Source of the DNA: CAYREE01 sp964423225
Lineage (GTDB): Archaea > Altiarchaeota > Altiarchaeia > IMC4 > SCGC-AAA252-I15
DNA: 27,415 nucleotides
Reading direction: 5' to 3'
NCBI GenBank assembly: GCA_964423225.1
Contig: CAYREE010000012.1
Span: forward strand, 1 to 27,415
This document shows positions 5,905 to 13,959 of this stretch, piece by piece; the stretch's first letter is position 1; every line of letters starts with the position of its first letter. Under the pieces are notes generated by a model. The model searched no databases. It saw only the letters and a program-made list of their open reading frames with translations, and was not told the DNA's origin. A program made the translations under genes and the position numbers.

Positions 5905-8100
5905 ATGATTATAGCGCCAAGTATTGCAGGACGAGAACTATTAGATGTTAGATCTGCTCAAAGACGGGCTGACCATCATCATCAAGAGAGACTACCAGAA
6001 ACATGGGGGACTGCAATACCGCCCGGAAGGAGGGTGCTTGACGCTTTAAATGAGGATATTAGGAGACAGTATCATACCGGGGAAAACACGCCGAATATCT
6101 ATATCCTTGATGATAACGAGGTTTATGCCCGTAATCTCGCATCAGACTTGCAAGACATATATCCGGGTGCAGGTATTGTAAAAACACAGTCAAAGATTGA
6201 AGATGCTGTTGGCGAACTTGTAGACCAGGCAAAATTAGCCAGGGATGGGAAAGCCAAACCATTTGGGATCTTGATACTGGATGTATTCCATGGAGAGGAT
6301 AAGATACAGGGCTTCGAGTTCCTAAAGGAACTGCATGCAGCATTCAGTAAGGAAGAGTTAATAGATTTGTTTCCTTCAGTTGTCGTTAATACTGCATCTC
6401 TCATGAGCCCTGAAGTATTCCATGCAAGCAGCCAGCTTGACAAGCATCTCTCAAACGGACTGCAAACACTTGGTGAAATGGAGGATATAGCATCTTTAAG
6501 TCGTGATACACAACAACCGAAAGACAAGGAAGCTTCCATCATCCGGGAGCCGCCTATCCTCATACAGAGTAAGACAAGTGGGGGGGAATTAGAGAACCTT
6601 GCTGAACTCGCTTTAAAGATCGATATGGCCAGGTACCGTACTGGAATCTCAGGTACTGATGGCGGGAAATCTGCAGTAGATTTTCTAGAGACATTCACTC
6701 CAAGACTCTTCAAAAAATCCCCGGCAGAAATAACCACGCACATGATCGTTGAAAGAGCACGGGATGTGGCCCGCGGAGTAAGAAGAAGCCTAACTCAACT
6801 AGGCTTAGGTCAGGATGATCCACACCCATTTTTTCAGTCGAAGTGGTGGGATCGTAATAGTAGAACATTATTGCCTGCTGTCGAACGGCTTGAAAACATT
6901 AATTTTTCCGATGTATTGGCTGTTGATTCCGGGGAATTGACAAACCTTCGACTTCATGGGATAGCTAACCAGTTGCTGGATCTACATGGACCCGACATAA
7001 ATGATCCGAAAGACGAGGTCTCACAACACTCTAGTGATCCGAGATTCATGGATGCCTACAGAGGGTGGGAACGGGCAGTGGAACCAACTGGAGCGATTAA
7101 CAGCTTATATAGAACCTTCGAGACTAACCTTACATCAGACATTGATCTTGTTGAACTAGTAGAATCGGAAGCACGTGGTGGAGTCACAGTTATCAAGCCT
7201 ATAAACCCGATAATGCTCCCTCCTGGAAATCTAGCGATAGCCGATGCAATAACCTCGTCAATTGCATTGTCTAGAAACAGGCTGGGGACTGAGGATAGGA
7301 TGAGTTTAACCATCCAGAATGTCGCTACTTCCAGGTTAGATGAACATGTCAGAAAACAGCTTGGAGAAGCTGAAAGCTGCTGTATGATAAAGGTGAAGGA
7401 TTACATTCCCGCAGAAGCGGGGACAGAGGCTGGTGAGATAGACGTGGGGGCGAAACTTGTAAGGCTTAAAGACAAACTCGCATTCAGCATAGAAAAAGGA
7501 GATGATGGTCATACACTAACATTATTTATAAAAGGTGTTCATACAGAAGCACCTCCATCAGAGGTAAGCCATATAGATCAAGTAGCAGGAGGTCAGGCAG
7601 TGCAAGCTGCAACATCTACAGGTCCAGTACCTGCGATAGGCCCGTCTGAAGGTACAATACGATGGAATAGGACAGACTACGAAATCCGTGAAGGCTTGGG
7701 ACCGAATGGTAATGCCACATTACTTGGCACACATCCCCTTATGATAAGTACTCAGGATTATGATGAGTATACTAGTTTAACTGCTGGAGGCATCTATCAA
7801 CACCAGGGAACATGGATTATTGCAGCAATCCCAAAAACACCGCACATGGGGCCTGCAAAAGTGATGGCACAATATGCATTTCAAAGAGAGAAGACTGATG
7901 ATTATAATAGATTATATGAATTGGAAGATGATGCTTATCCTAATCAGATTAGAGTTGATTTCAGGGTGGGAAAAGCCAAGATAGAACTTGCACCAGACGA
8001 TCCTCGAAGAAAAGAAATCGAGGGGATTTTTAGAAACACTTGTGGAAGCGACTATCAGTTGGAGTTTAACAAAGACGCGTTCACTCAGAGACTACGATAA
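5905..8100 (+). CDS. Receiver-domain protein with possible divergent histidine-kinase core
   Basis: 731 residues, soluble. Residues 63-190 look like a response-regulator receiver: NIYILDDNE (acidic pair Asp69/Asp70), ILILDVFHG (Asp126, candidate phospho-acceptor) and VVVNTAS (Thr163). The conserved Lys is not clear. Residues 280-545 are unassigned at first sight, but the order of elements recalls a histidine kinase: an H-box-like LRLHGIANQLLDLHG (His351), a DIDLVELVE linker helix, an N-box-like NLAIADAITSSIAL (442-455), MIKVKDYIPA in the D-box place, and VGAKLVRLKDKLAF followed by GHTLTLFIKG as at the end of an HATPase domain. The key N-box Asn and the Gly-rich lid are degenerate, so it may be a pseudokinase. 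Residues 580-731 are unrecognised. No promoter is clearly placed; TATTAAATTA at 5881-5890 is the nearest AT box. Confidence 0.6.
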   Translation: MIIAPSIAGRELLDVRSAQRRADHHHQERLPETWGTAIPPGRRVLDALNEDIRRQYHTGENTPNIYILDDNEVYARNLASDLQDIYPGAGIVKTQSKIEDAVGELVDQAKLARDGKAKPFGILILDVFHGEDKIQGFEFLKELHAAFSKEELIDLFPSVVVNTASLMSPEVFHASSQLDKHLSNGLQTLGEMEDIASLSRDTQQPKDKEASIIREPPILIQSKTSGGELENLAELALKIDMARYRTGISGTDGGKSAVDFLETFTPRLFKKSPAEITTHMIVERARDVARGVRRSLTQLGLGQDDPHPFFQSKWWDRNSRTLLPAVERLENINFSDVLAVDSGELTNLRLHGIANQLLDLHGPDINDPKDEVSQHSSDPRFMDAYRGWERAVEPTGAINSLYRTFETNLTSDIDLVELVESEARGGVTVIKPINPIMLPPGNLAIADAITSSIALSRNRLGTEDRMSLTIQNVATSRLDEHVRKQLGEAESCCMIKVKDYIPAEAGTEAGEIDVGAKLVRLKDKLAFSIEKGDDGHTLTLFIKGVHTEAPPSEVSHIDQVAGGQAVQAATSTGPVPAIGPSEGTIRWNRTDYEIREGLGPNGNATLLGTHPLMISTQDYDEYTSLTAGGIYQHQGTWIIAAIPKTPHMGPAKVMAQYAFQREKTDDYNRLYELEDDAYPNQIRVDFRVGKAKIELAPDDPRRKEIEGIFRNTCGSDYQLEFNKDAFTQRLR

Positions 8101-8120
8101 GAATAATAACTTTTTAATCC

Positions 8121-8127
8121 TTTAAAC
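8121..8127 (+). promoter_or_regulatory. Probable TATA box of tRNA-Pro
   Basis: TTTAAAC, preceded by a C/T-rich stretch, centred about 31 bases before the tRNA 5' end at 8155. A second AT-rich stretch (TATTATAAAA, 8131-8140) is closer than usual. Confidence 0.45.
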
Positions 8128-8154
8128 ACGTATTATAAAACCGGATTAGACTAT

Positions 8155-8227
8155 GGGACCGTGGGGTAGCTTGGTATCCTTCCGGCTTTGGGAGCCGGTC
8201 ACTCGAGTTCGAATCTCGACGGTCCCA
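8155..8227 (+). tRNA. tRNA-Pro (TGG)
   Basis: A cloverleaf is visible. Acceptor GGGACCG (8155-8161) pairs with CGGTCCC (8220-8226), and A73 is at 8227. Anticodon stem CCGGC/GCCGG closes the loop TTTGGGA with anticodon TGG at 8189-8191. The T arm is TCGAG TTCGAAT CTCGA. No intron is present, and CCA is not encoded. The 3' part of this gene, from the T stem to one base beyond A73, is repeated downstream with an insertion (8256-8334). Confidence 0.95.
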
Positions 8228-8255
8228 TTATCCCTTTGATTTACGACTACAATTT

Positions 8256-8334
8256 CTCGAGTTCGAACGGCGTCCTCGCATAGAGGACGACGCACCAGAA
8301 GGCGTTAGCCTTCTGTGTGTCTCGACGGTCCCAT
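8256..8334 (+). repeat. Interrupted second copy of the tRNA-Pro 3' end
   Basis: Bases 8256-8267 (CTCGAGTTCGAA) and 8320-8334 (TCTCGACGGTCCCAT) exactly match two adjoining pieces of tRNA-Pro, 8202-8213 and 8214-8228: 27 identical bases in total. The copy is split inside the T loop by 52 bases (8268-8319). The insert consists of two perfect hairpins: CGTCCTC/GAGGACG with a 5-base loop (8271-8289), and CAGAAGGC/GCCTTCTG with a GTTA tetraloop (8296-8315). No 5' tRNA half precedes it, so it cannot fold as a full tRNA alone. Possible origins are a tRNA attachment-site scar, a tRNA-derived small element, or a split or permuted tRNA part; none is proven. Confidence 0.8.
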
Positions 8335-10381
8335 CCATTATTTTAAATGCTTTTTACGACAGTATCTCTTGTTTATATTGTATGTTGTAGTAATTCTTTG
8401 CATGGTATGGCCTTTTTCGAAGGGGGATGATGATATTGTTTTTTTCACTGGTCTTGCCTCGATTTTCTGCTTTATTTCCTTTATTGTCTTTAAGGTTGTT
8501 CAGGCAGATTTCATAATACATGAGGCTCCCCCAGAGGTTAACTGGTGGAGTGTATTTATTTTTTCTTTTTTTGGTGTTTTTAGCAAGGATATTCTATTTA
8601 CCCTAATCTTCTTTTCTATCGCAACGCTTTTATTGTTTTTAACAAAGAAGACTATTTTTGCTCATAGACTGGTGATGATCTTAATCATAGTTCTTGTTTG
8701 TTTTGTCTGGCTCTATGGTTTTTTAAACACATTGTTTTTCAAGCATATGGGAGAGCAGTTCACGTATTCATATGCAGTTAATCCGGATATCAGTGATCAA
8801 GTTAGAGAACAGTTTTTAGAAGAGGCCGTTGCTATCAGGACCATCATTGCCTATATCGTCTTGGCATCAATCTTGATAGCTTTACACAAGGCGTATAAGA
8901 AGAGAGTGGGTATGATGTTTTTTTCCAGAAGACTTATGCCCTCATTGATCATCTTATCCTTATTATCATTGTTTTTTTCATCCGTCATCCAGTTGAATGC
9001 AATTAGAGCAAATATTGCATTCCAACAACTTGAGGATAATTATTTATTGTATCTTCTTGATTCAATGCGCCATGAATTCACTAGTGGTAAATCCGAAGAG
9101 GTTGTCATAAGGGATAATATTGGAATGGTGCAGGGTGATTGGGAGTATCTTGATGGAGAATATCCTTTCCTGAAAAAATATGCGGGTGTCAAATCCGATG
9201 AAAAAAGAAAGAATGTTGTTATAATCGTTGTTGAATCATTGAATAACGAGATTTTTTCATTAAACGACATGTATAATGCCACCCCATATATTACAAAGCT
9301 TGCTGAAAACGGATTGTATTTCGACAGGTATTATTCCACATCCCCGTTAAGTGGGAAGGCGTTTGCCAGTATTCTTTGTTCGATCTATCCATATCCTGGT
9401 TCGGCTATGATAACACGGGCCACTCCACAACTTCCATTACGTTGTTTGATGGAGGTTCTAAACACTAGGAATTATACGACTGGAGTCTTTCATTCAGGTT
9501 ATTTCGAACATCATAAGATCATTAAATTTATTAAGAACAAGGGATTTGACACTATCTTTAGAGGTAATAACATACCGAAGGAGAAGCGAGAGGGTTTTAG
9601 GAAAAACATGTGGGGTTATGAAGACGATATTATGCTACCCTACATGAAATCCTGGGTTGAGAAGCAGGAAGAACCATTTTTCCTCGTCTATTTTACTGTA
9701 AGTAGTCACACACCATATAATATCGCACCATATGACTTTGAACTAGGTGAGAACAAGCGTGGTGAAACATTCAACAAATGGGCTAAGACAATACGTTATG
9801 CTGATGATTTCATAAATAAATTCCATACATGGTTTAAAGAGAAAGGAATTGATAATGACACTATTTTCATTATAACCGGAGATCATGGTATCAATACGGG
9901 CCCAGTATTTGGCAGGCGGCTAAGATGCATGTATGACCAATGTGTACATGTACCTTGTATAATCTCTAATCCTGACTTGATACAGGAGGGAAGGGTTGTT
10001 AGCCGGGTTTCAAGCCACGTGGATTTAATGCCGACAATCCTCGACATCCTAGACATTAATACTTGGAATCACTTCCAGGGAGAGAGCATGTTGGATGAAA
10101 GAATTGATAATACGGTTTATACGTGTTCTGTAGGTGGTGAGCTAGGACTTGTACAAGGCAACTATACGTATATGCATTATCCGAGGATAAACGCTGACGA
10201 GTTGTATGACATTGTTAATGATCCGGATCAGATGAAGAACCTTGCATTTGACCACCCTGAATTGATCAATAAATATAGGAATATGACTAAGGAATGGGCT
10301 TCAAACCAGAGGTATATTATCGGGAATCGGAAATTCCTGCCACCAAACAAGATGCATTTATCAGATTTATTAAATAGCTAA
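8315..10381 (+). CDS. LtaS-like membrane phosphatase/phosphoglycerol transferase family protein
   Basis: 688 residues. Hydrophobic segments lie around residues 17-33, 41-63, 77-107, 120-140, 178-195 and 209-227, followed by an extracellular alkaline-phosphatase-superfamily domain (about 298-640). The metal and active-site landmarks of LtaS-type enzymes are present: NVVIIVVESLN (Glu307), SPLSGKAFASILCS (Ser346 in the place of the LtaS Thr), SSHTPY (His465) and IITGDHGIN (Asp523, His524). Family members move phosphoglycerol or phosphoethanolamine groups between lipids and glycans; the archaeal substrate is unknown. The start is uncertain. The frame opens with a GTG inside the tRNA-Pro fragment. 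TTG at 8369 or 8378, or ATG at 8402, are alternatives, but the last two would cut into the first membrane segment. The gene is likely co-expressed with the related gene at 10434. Confidence 0.8.
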   Translation: MCLDGPIHYFKCFLRQYLLFILYVVVILCMVWPFSKGDDDIVFFTGLASIFCFISFIVFKVVQADFIIHEAPPEVNWWSVFIFSFFGVFSKDILFTLIFFSIATLLLFLTKKTIFAHRLVMILIIVLVCFVWLYGFLNTLFFKHMGEQFTYSYAVNPDISDQVREQFLEEAVAIRTIIAYIVLASILIALHKAYKKRVGMMFFSRRLMPSLIILSLLSLFFSSVIQLNAIRANIAFQQLEDNYLLYLLDSMRHEFTSGKSEEVVIRDNIGMVQGDWEYLDGEYPFLKKYAGVKSDEKRKNVVIIVVESLNNEIFSLNDMYNATPYITKLAENGLYFDRYYSTSPLSGKAFASILCSIYPYPGSAMITRATPQLPLRCLMEVLNTRNYTTGVFHSGYFEHHKIIKFIKNKGFDTIFRGNNIPKEKREGFRKNMWGYEDDIMLPYMKSWVEKQEEPFFLVYFTVSSHTPYNIAPYDFELGENKRGETFNKWAKTIRYADDFINKFHTWFKEKGIDNDTIFIITGDHGINTGPVFGRRLRCMYDQCVHVPCIISNPDLIQEGRVVSRVSSHVDLMPTILDILDINTWNHFQGESMLDERIDNTVYTCSVGGELGLVQGNYTYMHYPRINADELYDIVNDPDQMKNLAFDHPELINKYRNMTKEWASNQRYIIGNRKFLPPNKMHLSDLLNS

Positions 10382-10433
10382 CAGTATAGTCTACAGTTTA
10401 TCTAGCACTGTATTATTACTGTATGAAAATAAC

Positions 10434-11861
10434 ATGGATCATACTAGTAGAGTTTATTATTGGAGTGGAGTATTACTTATTTTCAGCTTAGTAATGACTT
10501 CAGGATGCTTAACATCTGAGGTTAAGCCAGGATCAAACGATGAACCTATATCTAACGATGATTATATGCCCTCCATCTCATGTCAGGATTGTAATGTGGT
10601 CATTATTTCAGTGGATACTTTAAGGGCTGATCACTTAGGCTGCTTTGGATATCACAGAGATACAAGCCCGTCCATAGATTCCTTCGCAAAAGAGAGCATA
10701 TTATTCAAGAATGTTTATGCTGTCAGGGGTCAGACCTGGCCATCACTTACATCAATGCTAACAAGCTTATATCCTGTTTCGTCCAGAGTTAGATGGAATC
10801 TCCACATGTTGAATACTAAGGTTGATACTCTCGGGGGTTTATTGAAGAATGAGGATTATATTACAAGCGCTTTTCTTTCAAATTTTTGCGAAGCAAAAAG
10901 ATATGACTTTGATACGGATTATTGTTCGGAAAGAGATGATAGCAAGATTACCCCCAAGGTTGTTGAATGGCTGGGAAAGAACAAGGATAAGAAATTCTTC
11001 ACATGGATCCATTACTTCAACCCGCATGAACCATACAATGCTCCAGAAGAGTTTGACATATTCGTAGACAAGAAATATAAGACTAAACACACGACGAATT
11101 ATCGCGGGCTAAACAAGATTGGAAAACAAGCGATCAAACTCTCCAAGAAAGACATTGATTATTTCATCAGTAAATATGATGGGGATATAAGATTCGTGGA
11201 TTCTGAGATAAAAAAGGTGTTCGAAAGCTTAAAGAACAATGGTTTATTGGACAATACCATAATCGTCTTCACATCCGATCATGGTGAAGAGTTGTATGAA
11301 AGAGGATATTATATTGGGCATAGTTGTTCAATCCATGACTCTGTACTACACATACCATTACTCATACGGCTTCCTGAAAACATTGAATCAGGTAGACAAG
11401 TCGGAGAAATAATCGAGAACATAGACATAGCTCCAACCCTGCTCGACCTGCTTGGAGTTGATAAACCAGATACATTTGAGGGAAGATCATTCATAAGGCT
11501 CATTGACCCAAATGCAATAGATAATAGTTTCTCTTATTCATTGAGTGAAGTAGGCAGTAAAATCCACTCTATTAGGACTGAAAGATATAGATACATTTAT
11601 AATCCAGGAAATATCACTCCGAACTTCAGAAAACAAGGATGTCTACCACGTGGAAAAAACTATAAGATACATAACGAAGAATTATATGATATTATCACAG
11701 ACCCTGGCGAGAAGAACAATCTAGCTGAAAAAAATCCTGGACTAGCATTAGAGTTAAGAAGGCGTATAGATGCATTGTATCCTAAAGACTCGAGGGAAAA
11801 ATATCAGTTAGCAGATAATGATTCTATCCAAAAACTAAAAGCCCTCGGGTATTTAACATAA
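10434..11861 (+). CDS. Sulfatase-family lipoprotein
   Basis: 475 residues. A signal peptide with lipobox VMTSGC (Cys25) predicts lipid anchoring outside the cell. The sulfatase-fold core begins NVVIISVDTLRADHLGCFGY (Asp61). The nucleophile region is GQTWPSLTSMLTS, with Thr101 where sulfatases have Cys or Ser and Leu where they have Arg, so formylglycine activation is unlikely. Later landmarks are FNPHEPYNAP (His198), FTSDHGEELYERG (Asp282, His283) and IDIAPTLLDLLG. The C terminus ends KLKALGYLT, a tail often seen in this enzyme group. It is the closest match in the window to the truncated protein at 1-484. The substrate, a phospho- or sulfo-ester of cell-surface glycan or lipid, is inferred. 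Confidence 0.85.
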   Translation: MDHTSRVYYWSGVLLIFSLVMTSGCLTSEVKPGSNDEPISNDDYMPSISCQDCNVVIISVDTLRADHLGCFGYHRDTSPSIDSFAKESILFKNVYAVRGQTWPSLTSMLTSLYPVSSRVRWNLHMLNTKVDTLGGLLKNEDYITSAFLSNFCEAKRYDFDTDYCSERDDSKITPKVVEWLGKNKDKKFFTWIHYFNPHEPYNAPEEFDIFVDKKYKTKHTTNYRGLNKIGKQAIKLSKKDIDYFISKYDGDIRFVDSEIKKVFESLKNNGLLDNTIIVFTSDHGEELYERGYYIGHSCSIHDSVLHIPLLIRLPENIESGRQVGEIIENIDIAPTLLDLLGVDKPDTFEGRSFIRLIDPNAIDNSFSYSLSEVGSKIHSIRTERYRYIYNPGNITPNFRKQGCLPRGKNYKIHNEELYDIITDPGEKNNLAEKNPGLALELRRRIDALYPKDSREKYQLADNDSIQKLKALGYLT

Positions 11862-11873
11862 CCTAAAAAATAA

Positions 11874-12266
11874 TCATTCTAAAAGAAGTATCTTATCTCT
11901 TGCAATCCTAATATTTTCAATATTTTTTGAAAAGACCTCTGAGGGTTCATGGCCTTTCCTCTTGGGTATGAATATTATTAAAGCAGTATCTGAATTTCCA
12001 AGAACACAAAAACCAACACCATAATGAAGTAGTTCAATATGAACATTATCAAGACCAAAGTCGCTGTGCATCCCCACTAATCCCAGGATATCATCCATTG
12101 CAAGGCTTAGTGGTTCCCATATGTCGGCTATCTCCTTCTTAAATGATTCTGGAAAGAGTAACACTCCTTCCAATCCCTGTTTAGCCACCATGCTGGCTTG
12201 TATCCCATCCCCTTGTTCGACAAGGTTTTTTAATATCAGCATGATTTCTTGCAGTCTCTGAGTCAT
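11874..12266 (-). CDS. Roadblock/LC7-like protein
   Basis: 130 residues. The layout is that of a Roadblock/LC7 domain: helix (EIMLILKNLVEQGDGI), strand pair (ASMVAKQGLEGVLLFP), long helix (WEPLSLAMDDILGLV), then beta strands (VHIELLHYGVGFCVLGNSDTAL) and a final helix. In archaea and bacteria such proteins bind small GTPases or act as partners of P-loop ATPases in motility and signalling. Its ATG follows the stop codon of the KaiC-like gene with no gap (TAA then ATG at 12266), so the two are almost surely translated together and probably interact. The assignment is by fold pattern, not by a strong motif. Confidence 0.65.
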   Translation of the reverse strand: MTQRLQEIMLILKNLVEQGDGIQASMVAKQGLEGVLLFPESFKKEIADIWEPLSLAMDDILGLVGMHSDFGLDNVHIELLHYGVGFCVLGNSDTALIIFIPKRKGHEPSEVFSKNIENIRIARDKILLLE

Positions 12267-13004
12267 TTATACTTCCACCGTGATTCCATCATTCGTAAAT
12301 TTCATAGGGAATAATGATATGTCTATCTGTGTGCCCCTCATCTTCTTAACTGATAACAAACGCTCTTGCTCCCCTCCAAGCATGTTTGTCTGTAGGAGGA
12401 TCACTCCATCTGACGCGAACTCGCTGATAGTATCCCTGGATAAATAATTGCTTTTTTCAGCTACCTCAGATACAAGAAGCGCTGTCGTACGAAGGTTGTT
12501 CACCTGCCCAATAATATAGTATACATCTTTCCGAGTCATCTCATGACCTCGTTGAGGGAATTTTTTACTGCTTTGCTCACGGTCTAGATCACTCATATCC
12601 CTCGAGATCTTACTGCGGTAAATGATACCATGCTCCATCATAGTCGTAAGAGAATCAAGTACTAGACGTTTCGCACCCATCTTCTGGACTTTTTCCTTGA
12701 GGGTTGCAAGGATTTTCTCGATATCATCTGTATCAACAACATAAATCTCAAACAATCCCCTCTGCTCGAGTGCGGGAATATCCCAGTTAAACTGCTCGGC
12801 CTGCGTTAGAATCTTCTCCCGCGTCTCCTCAAAAGTCAGGTAGAGTCCAGGCTCTCCAGCTAAAGCACCTTTGTATAAGTATTGTAGTGTTAAGATGGTT
12901 TTTCCAGTACCGCATGAACCGGTTATTAAAGTAGTTGAACCTTTTGGAATGCCTCCAAAAGTTATTTTATCCAAGCCGTCTAGTCCTGTTATTGTACGTT
13001 CCAT
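12267..13004 (-). CDS. KaiC-like RecA-superfamily ATPase
   Basis: 245 residues from the ATG at 13004; a TTG at 13010 is also in frame, but GGTG lies about 9 bases before the ATG. ITGLDGLDKITFGGIPKGS, followed by the Walker A motif GSCGTGKT (residues 30-37), is the KaiC/GvpD signature. KRLVLDSLTTMM is Walker B. It has a single KaiC domain, unlike the double-domain cyanobacterial clock protein. Archaeal KaiC-like ATPases are thought to act in signalling and regulation of motility or DNA processes. An insertion around residues 130-160 (RSKISRDMSDLDREQSSKKF) is charged and may be specific to this lineage. It is followed immediately by the Roadblock gene. Confidence 0.88.
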   Translation of the reverse strand: MERTITGLDGLDKITFGGIPKGSTTLITGSCGTGKTILTLQYLYKGALAGEPGLYLTFEETREKILTQAEQFNWDIPALEQRGLFEIYVVDTDDIEKILATLKEKVQKMGAKRLVLDSLTTMMEHGIIYRSKISRDMSDLDREQSSKKFPQRGHEMTRKDVYYIIGQVNNLRTTALLVSEVAEKSNYLSRDTISEFASDGVILLQTNMLGGEQERLLSVKKMRGTQIDISLFPMKFTNDGITVEV

Positions 13005-13045
13005 AATCAAGCACCAGTAAGGTATTTGTATACAAGTATTTTACT

Positions 13046-13954
13046 TTACCAATGCTTCTCAATTACAACGACAACAAGATCCTCGGCAATATATGATTCA
13101 GGAAAGTATCCTTTAGCCTCTGATTCCAGTTCTTCTGTCTCAGTGTATCTTTGACTAATATGTGTTAGATATAGTTTTTTCACTCGCGCCTTCAAAGCTA
13201 TTTCACACGCGTCTTTAATCGTGGAATGTGCTGCATCTTTAGTAGCATCCTCATCAGCTGTTGTAAAAGTAGCTTCATGTATCAATACATCAGCGTCTTC
13301 AGACAACCGGATAACATTCTTGCACGGCCGGGTATCGCCTGAGATAACTAGTTTCCGGCCAGGTATAGGATCCTCCAAGACTTCCTCGGGTTTGATTTTT
13401 TTCCCATCTAGTTCTACCTCCTGTCCTCTCTGTAGTTGTCCGAATAGTCGTCCTTCAGGTATTCCCATATCAAGTGCCTTCTGTTTCATGAATCTGCGAT
13501 ATGGTTTTTCTTCAATACAATATGCCAGACTGTTTTTCGTATGGATAGTCTTAGCGCATGTCACAGAGTACCTACGGTCTTCAAAGACCAGACCATCCTC
13601 TACTTCATTGAATTTTATTTCAAAACTGTCCAGGTGAAATGTACCAGCAGACAAGAGTGTGGTGATGGCTTTTTCAGTGCCAAGTGGGCCATGGATTGTG
13701 AGTACTTCTGTTCTTTCGAGGAAGTCCATGCTTTGTATCATACCTCCAAGCCCGAGGAAATGATCTGCATGCAGGTGGGAGAGGTATATATTGTTTATCT
13801 TCATGAAGTTCAGGCCTGACATCCTCATTTGTCTTTGAGTTCCTTCCCCAACGTCAAAAAGCATTGCTTCTCCTAAAAGATCAAGGTATATTGAAGGCAG
13901 ATTCCTTTTTTCGGTTGGTACACAGGCACTCGTGCCTAGAAAGACTATTTTCAT
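13046..13954 (-). CDS. rnz: Ribonuclease Z (tRNA 3' processing endonuclease)
   Basis: 302 residues, the normal length for the short tRNase Z. MKIVFLGTSACVPT opens the metallo-beta-lactamase fold. The zinc-binding HxHxDH is SHLHADHFLGLG (His60, His62, Asp64, His65), with further ligands in ISGDTRPC, LIHEATF and YLTHISQRY. A flexible-arm-like insertion sits around residues 160-200. The enzyme cuts tRNA precursors after the discriminator base, consistent with both tRNAs here lacking an encoded CCA. It lies 5 bases downstream of hisD in the same direction, with the KaiC gene 41 bases further on. Confidence 0.95.
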   Translation of the reverse strand: MKIVFLGTSACVPTEKRNLPSIYLDLLGEAMLFDVGEGTQRQMRMSGLNFMKINNIYLSHLHADHFLGLGGMIQSMDFLERTEVLTIHGPLGTEKAITTLLSAGTFHLDSFEIKFNEVEDGLVFEDRRYSVTCAKTIHTKNSLAYCIEEKPYRRFMKQKALDMGIPEGRLFGQLQRGQEVELDGKKIKPEEVLEDPIPGRKLVISGDTRPCKNVIRLSEDADVLIHEATFTTADEDATKDAAHSTIKDACEIALKARVKKLYLTHISQRYTETEELESEAKGYFPESYIAEDLVVVVIEKHW

Positions 13955-13959
13955 TTTTT

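Noticed and set aside
6123..6743. 206-residue minus-strand open frame
   Set aside because: It lies fully inside the receiver gene on the other strand, has low-quality composition and no motif, and no promoter.
8155..8334. attL/attR of an integrated element at tRNA-Pro
   Set aside because: Only about 28 bases lie between the intact tRNA and the second copy, no integrase is in the window, and the second copy is itself interrupted. Kept only as one possible origin.
10434..11861. True formylglycine sulfatase
   Set aside because: The C/S-x-P-x-R activation motif is missing (TWPSL), so sulfate-ester hydrolysis by the usual mechanism is not supported.
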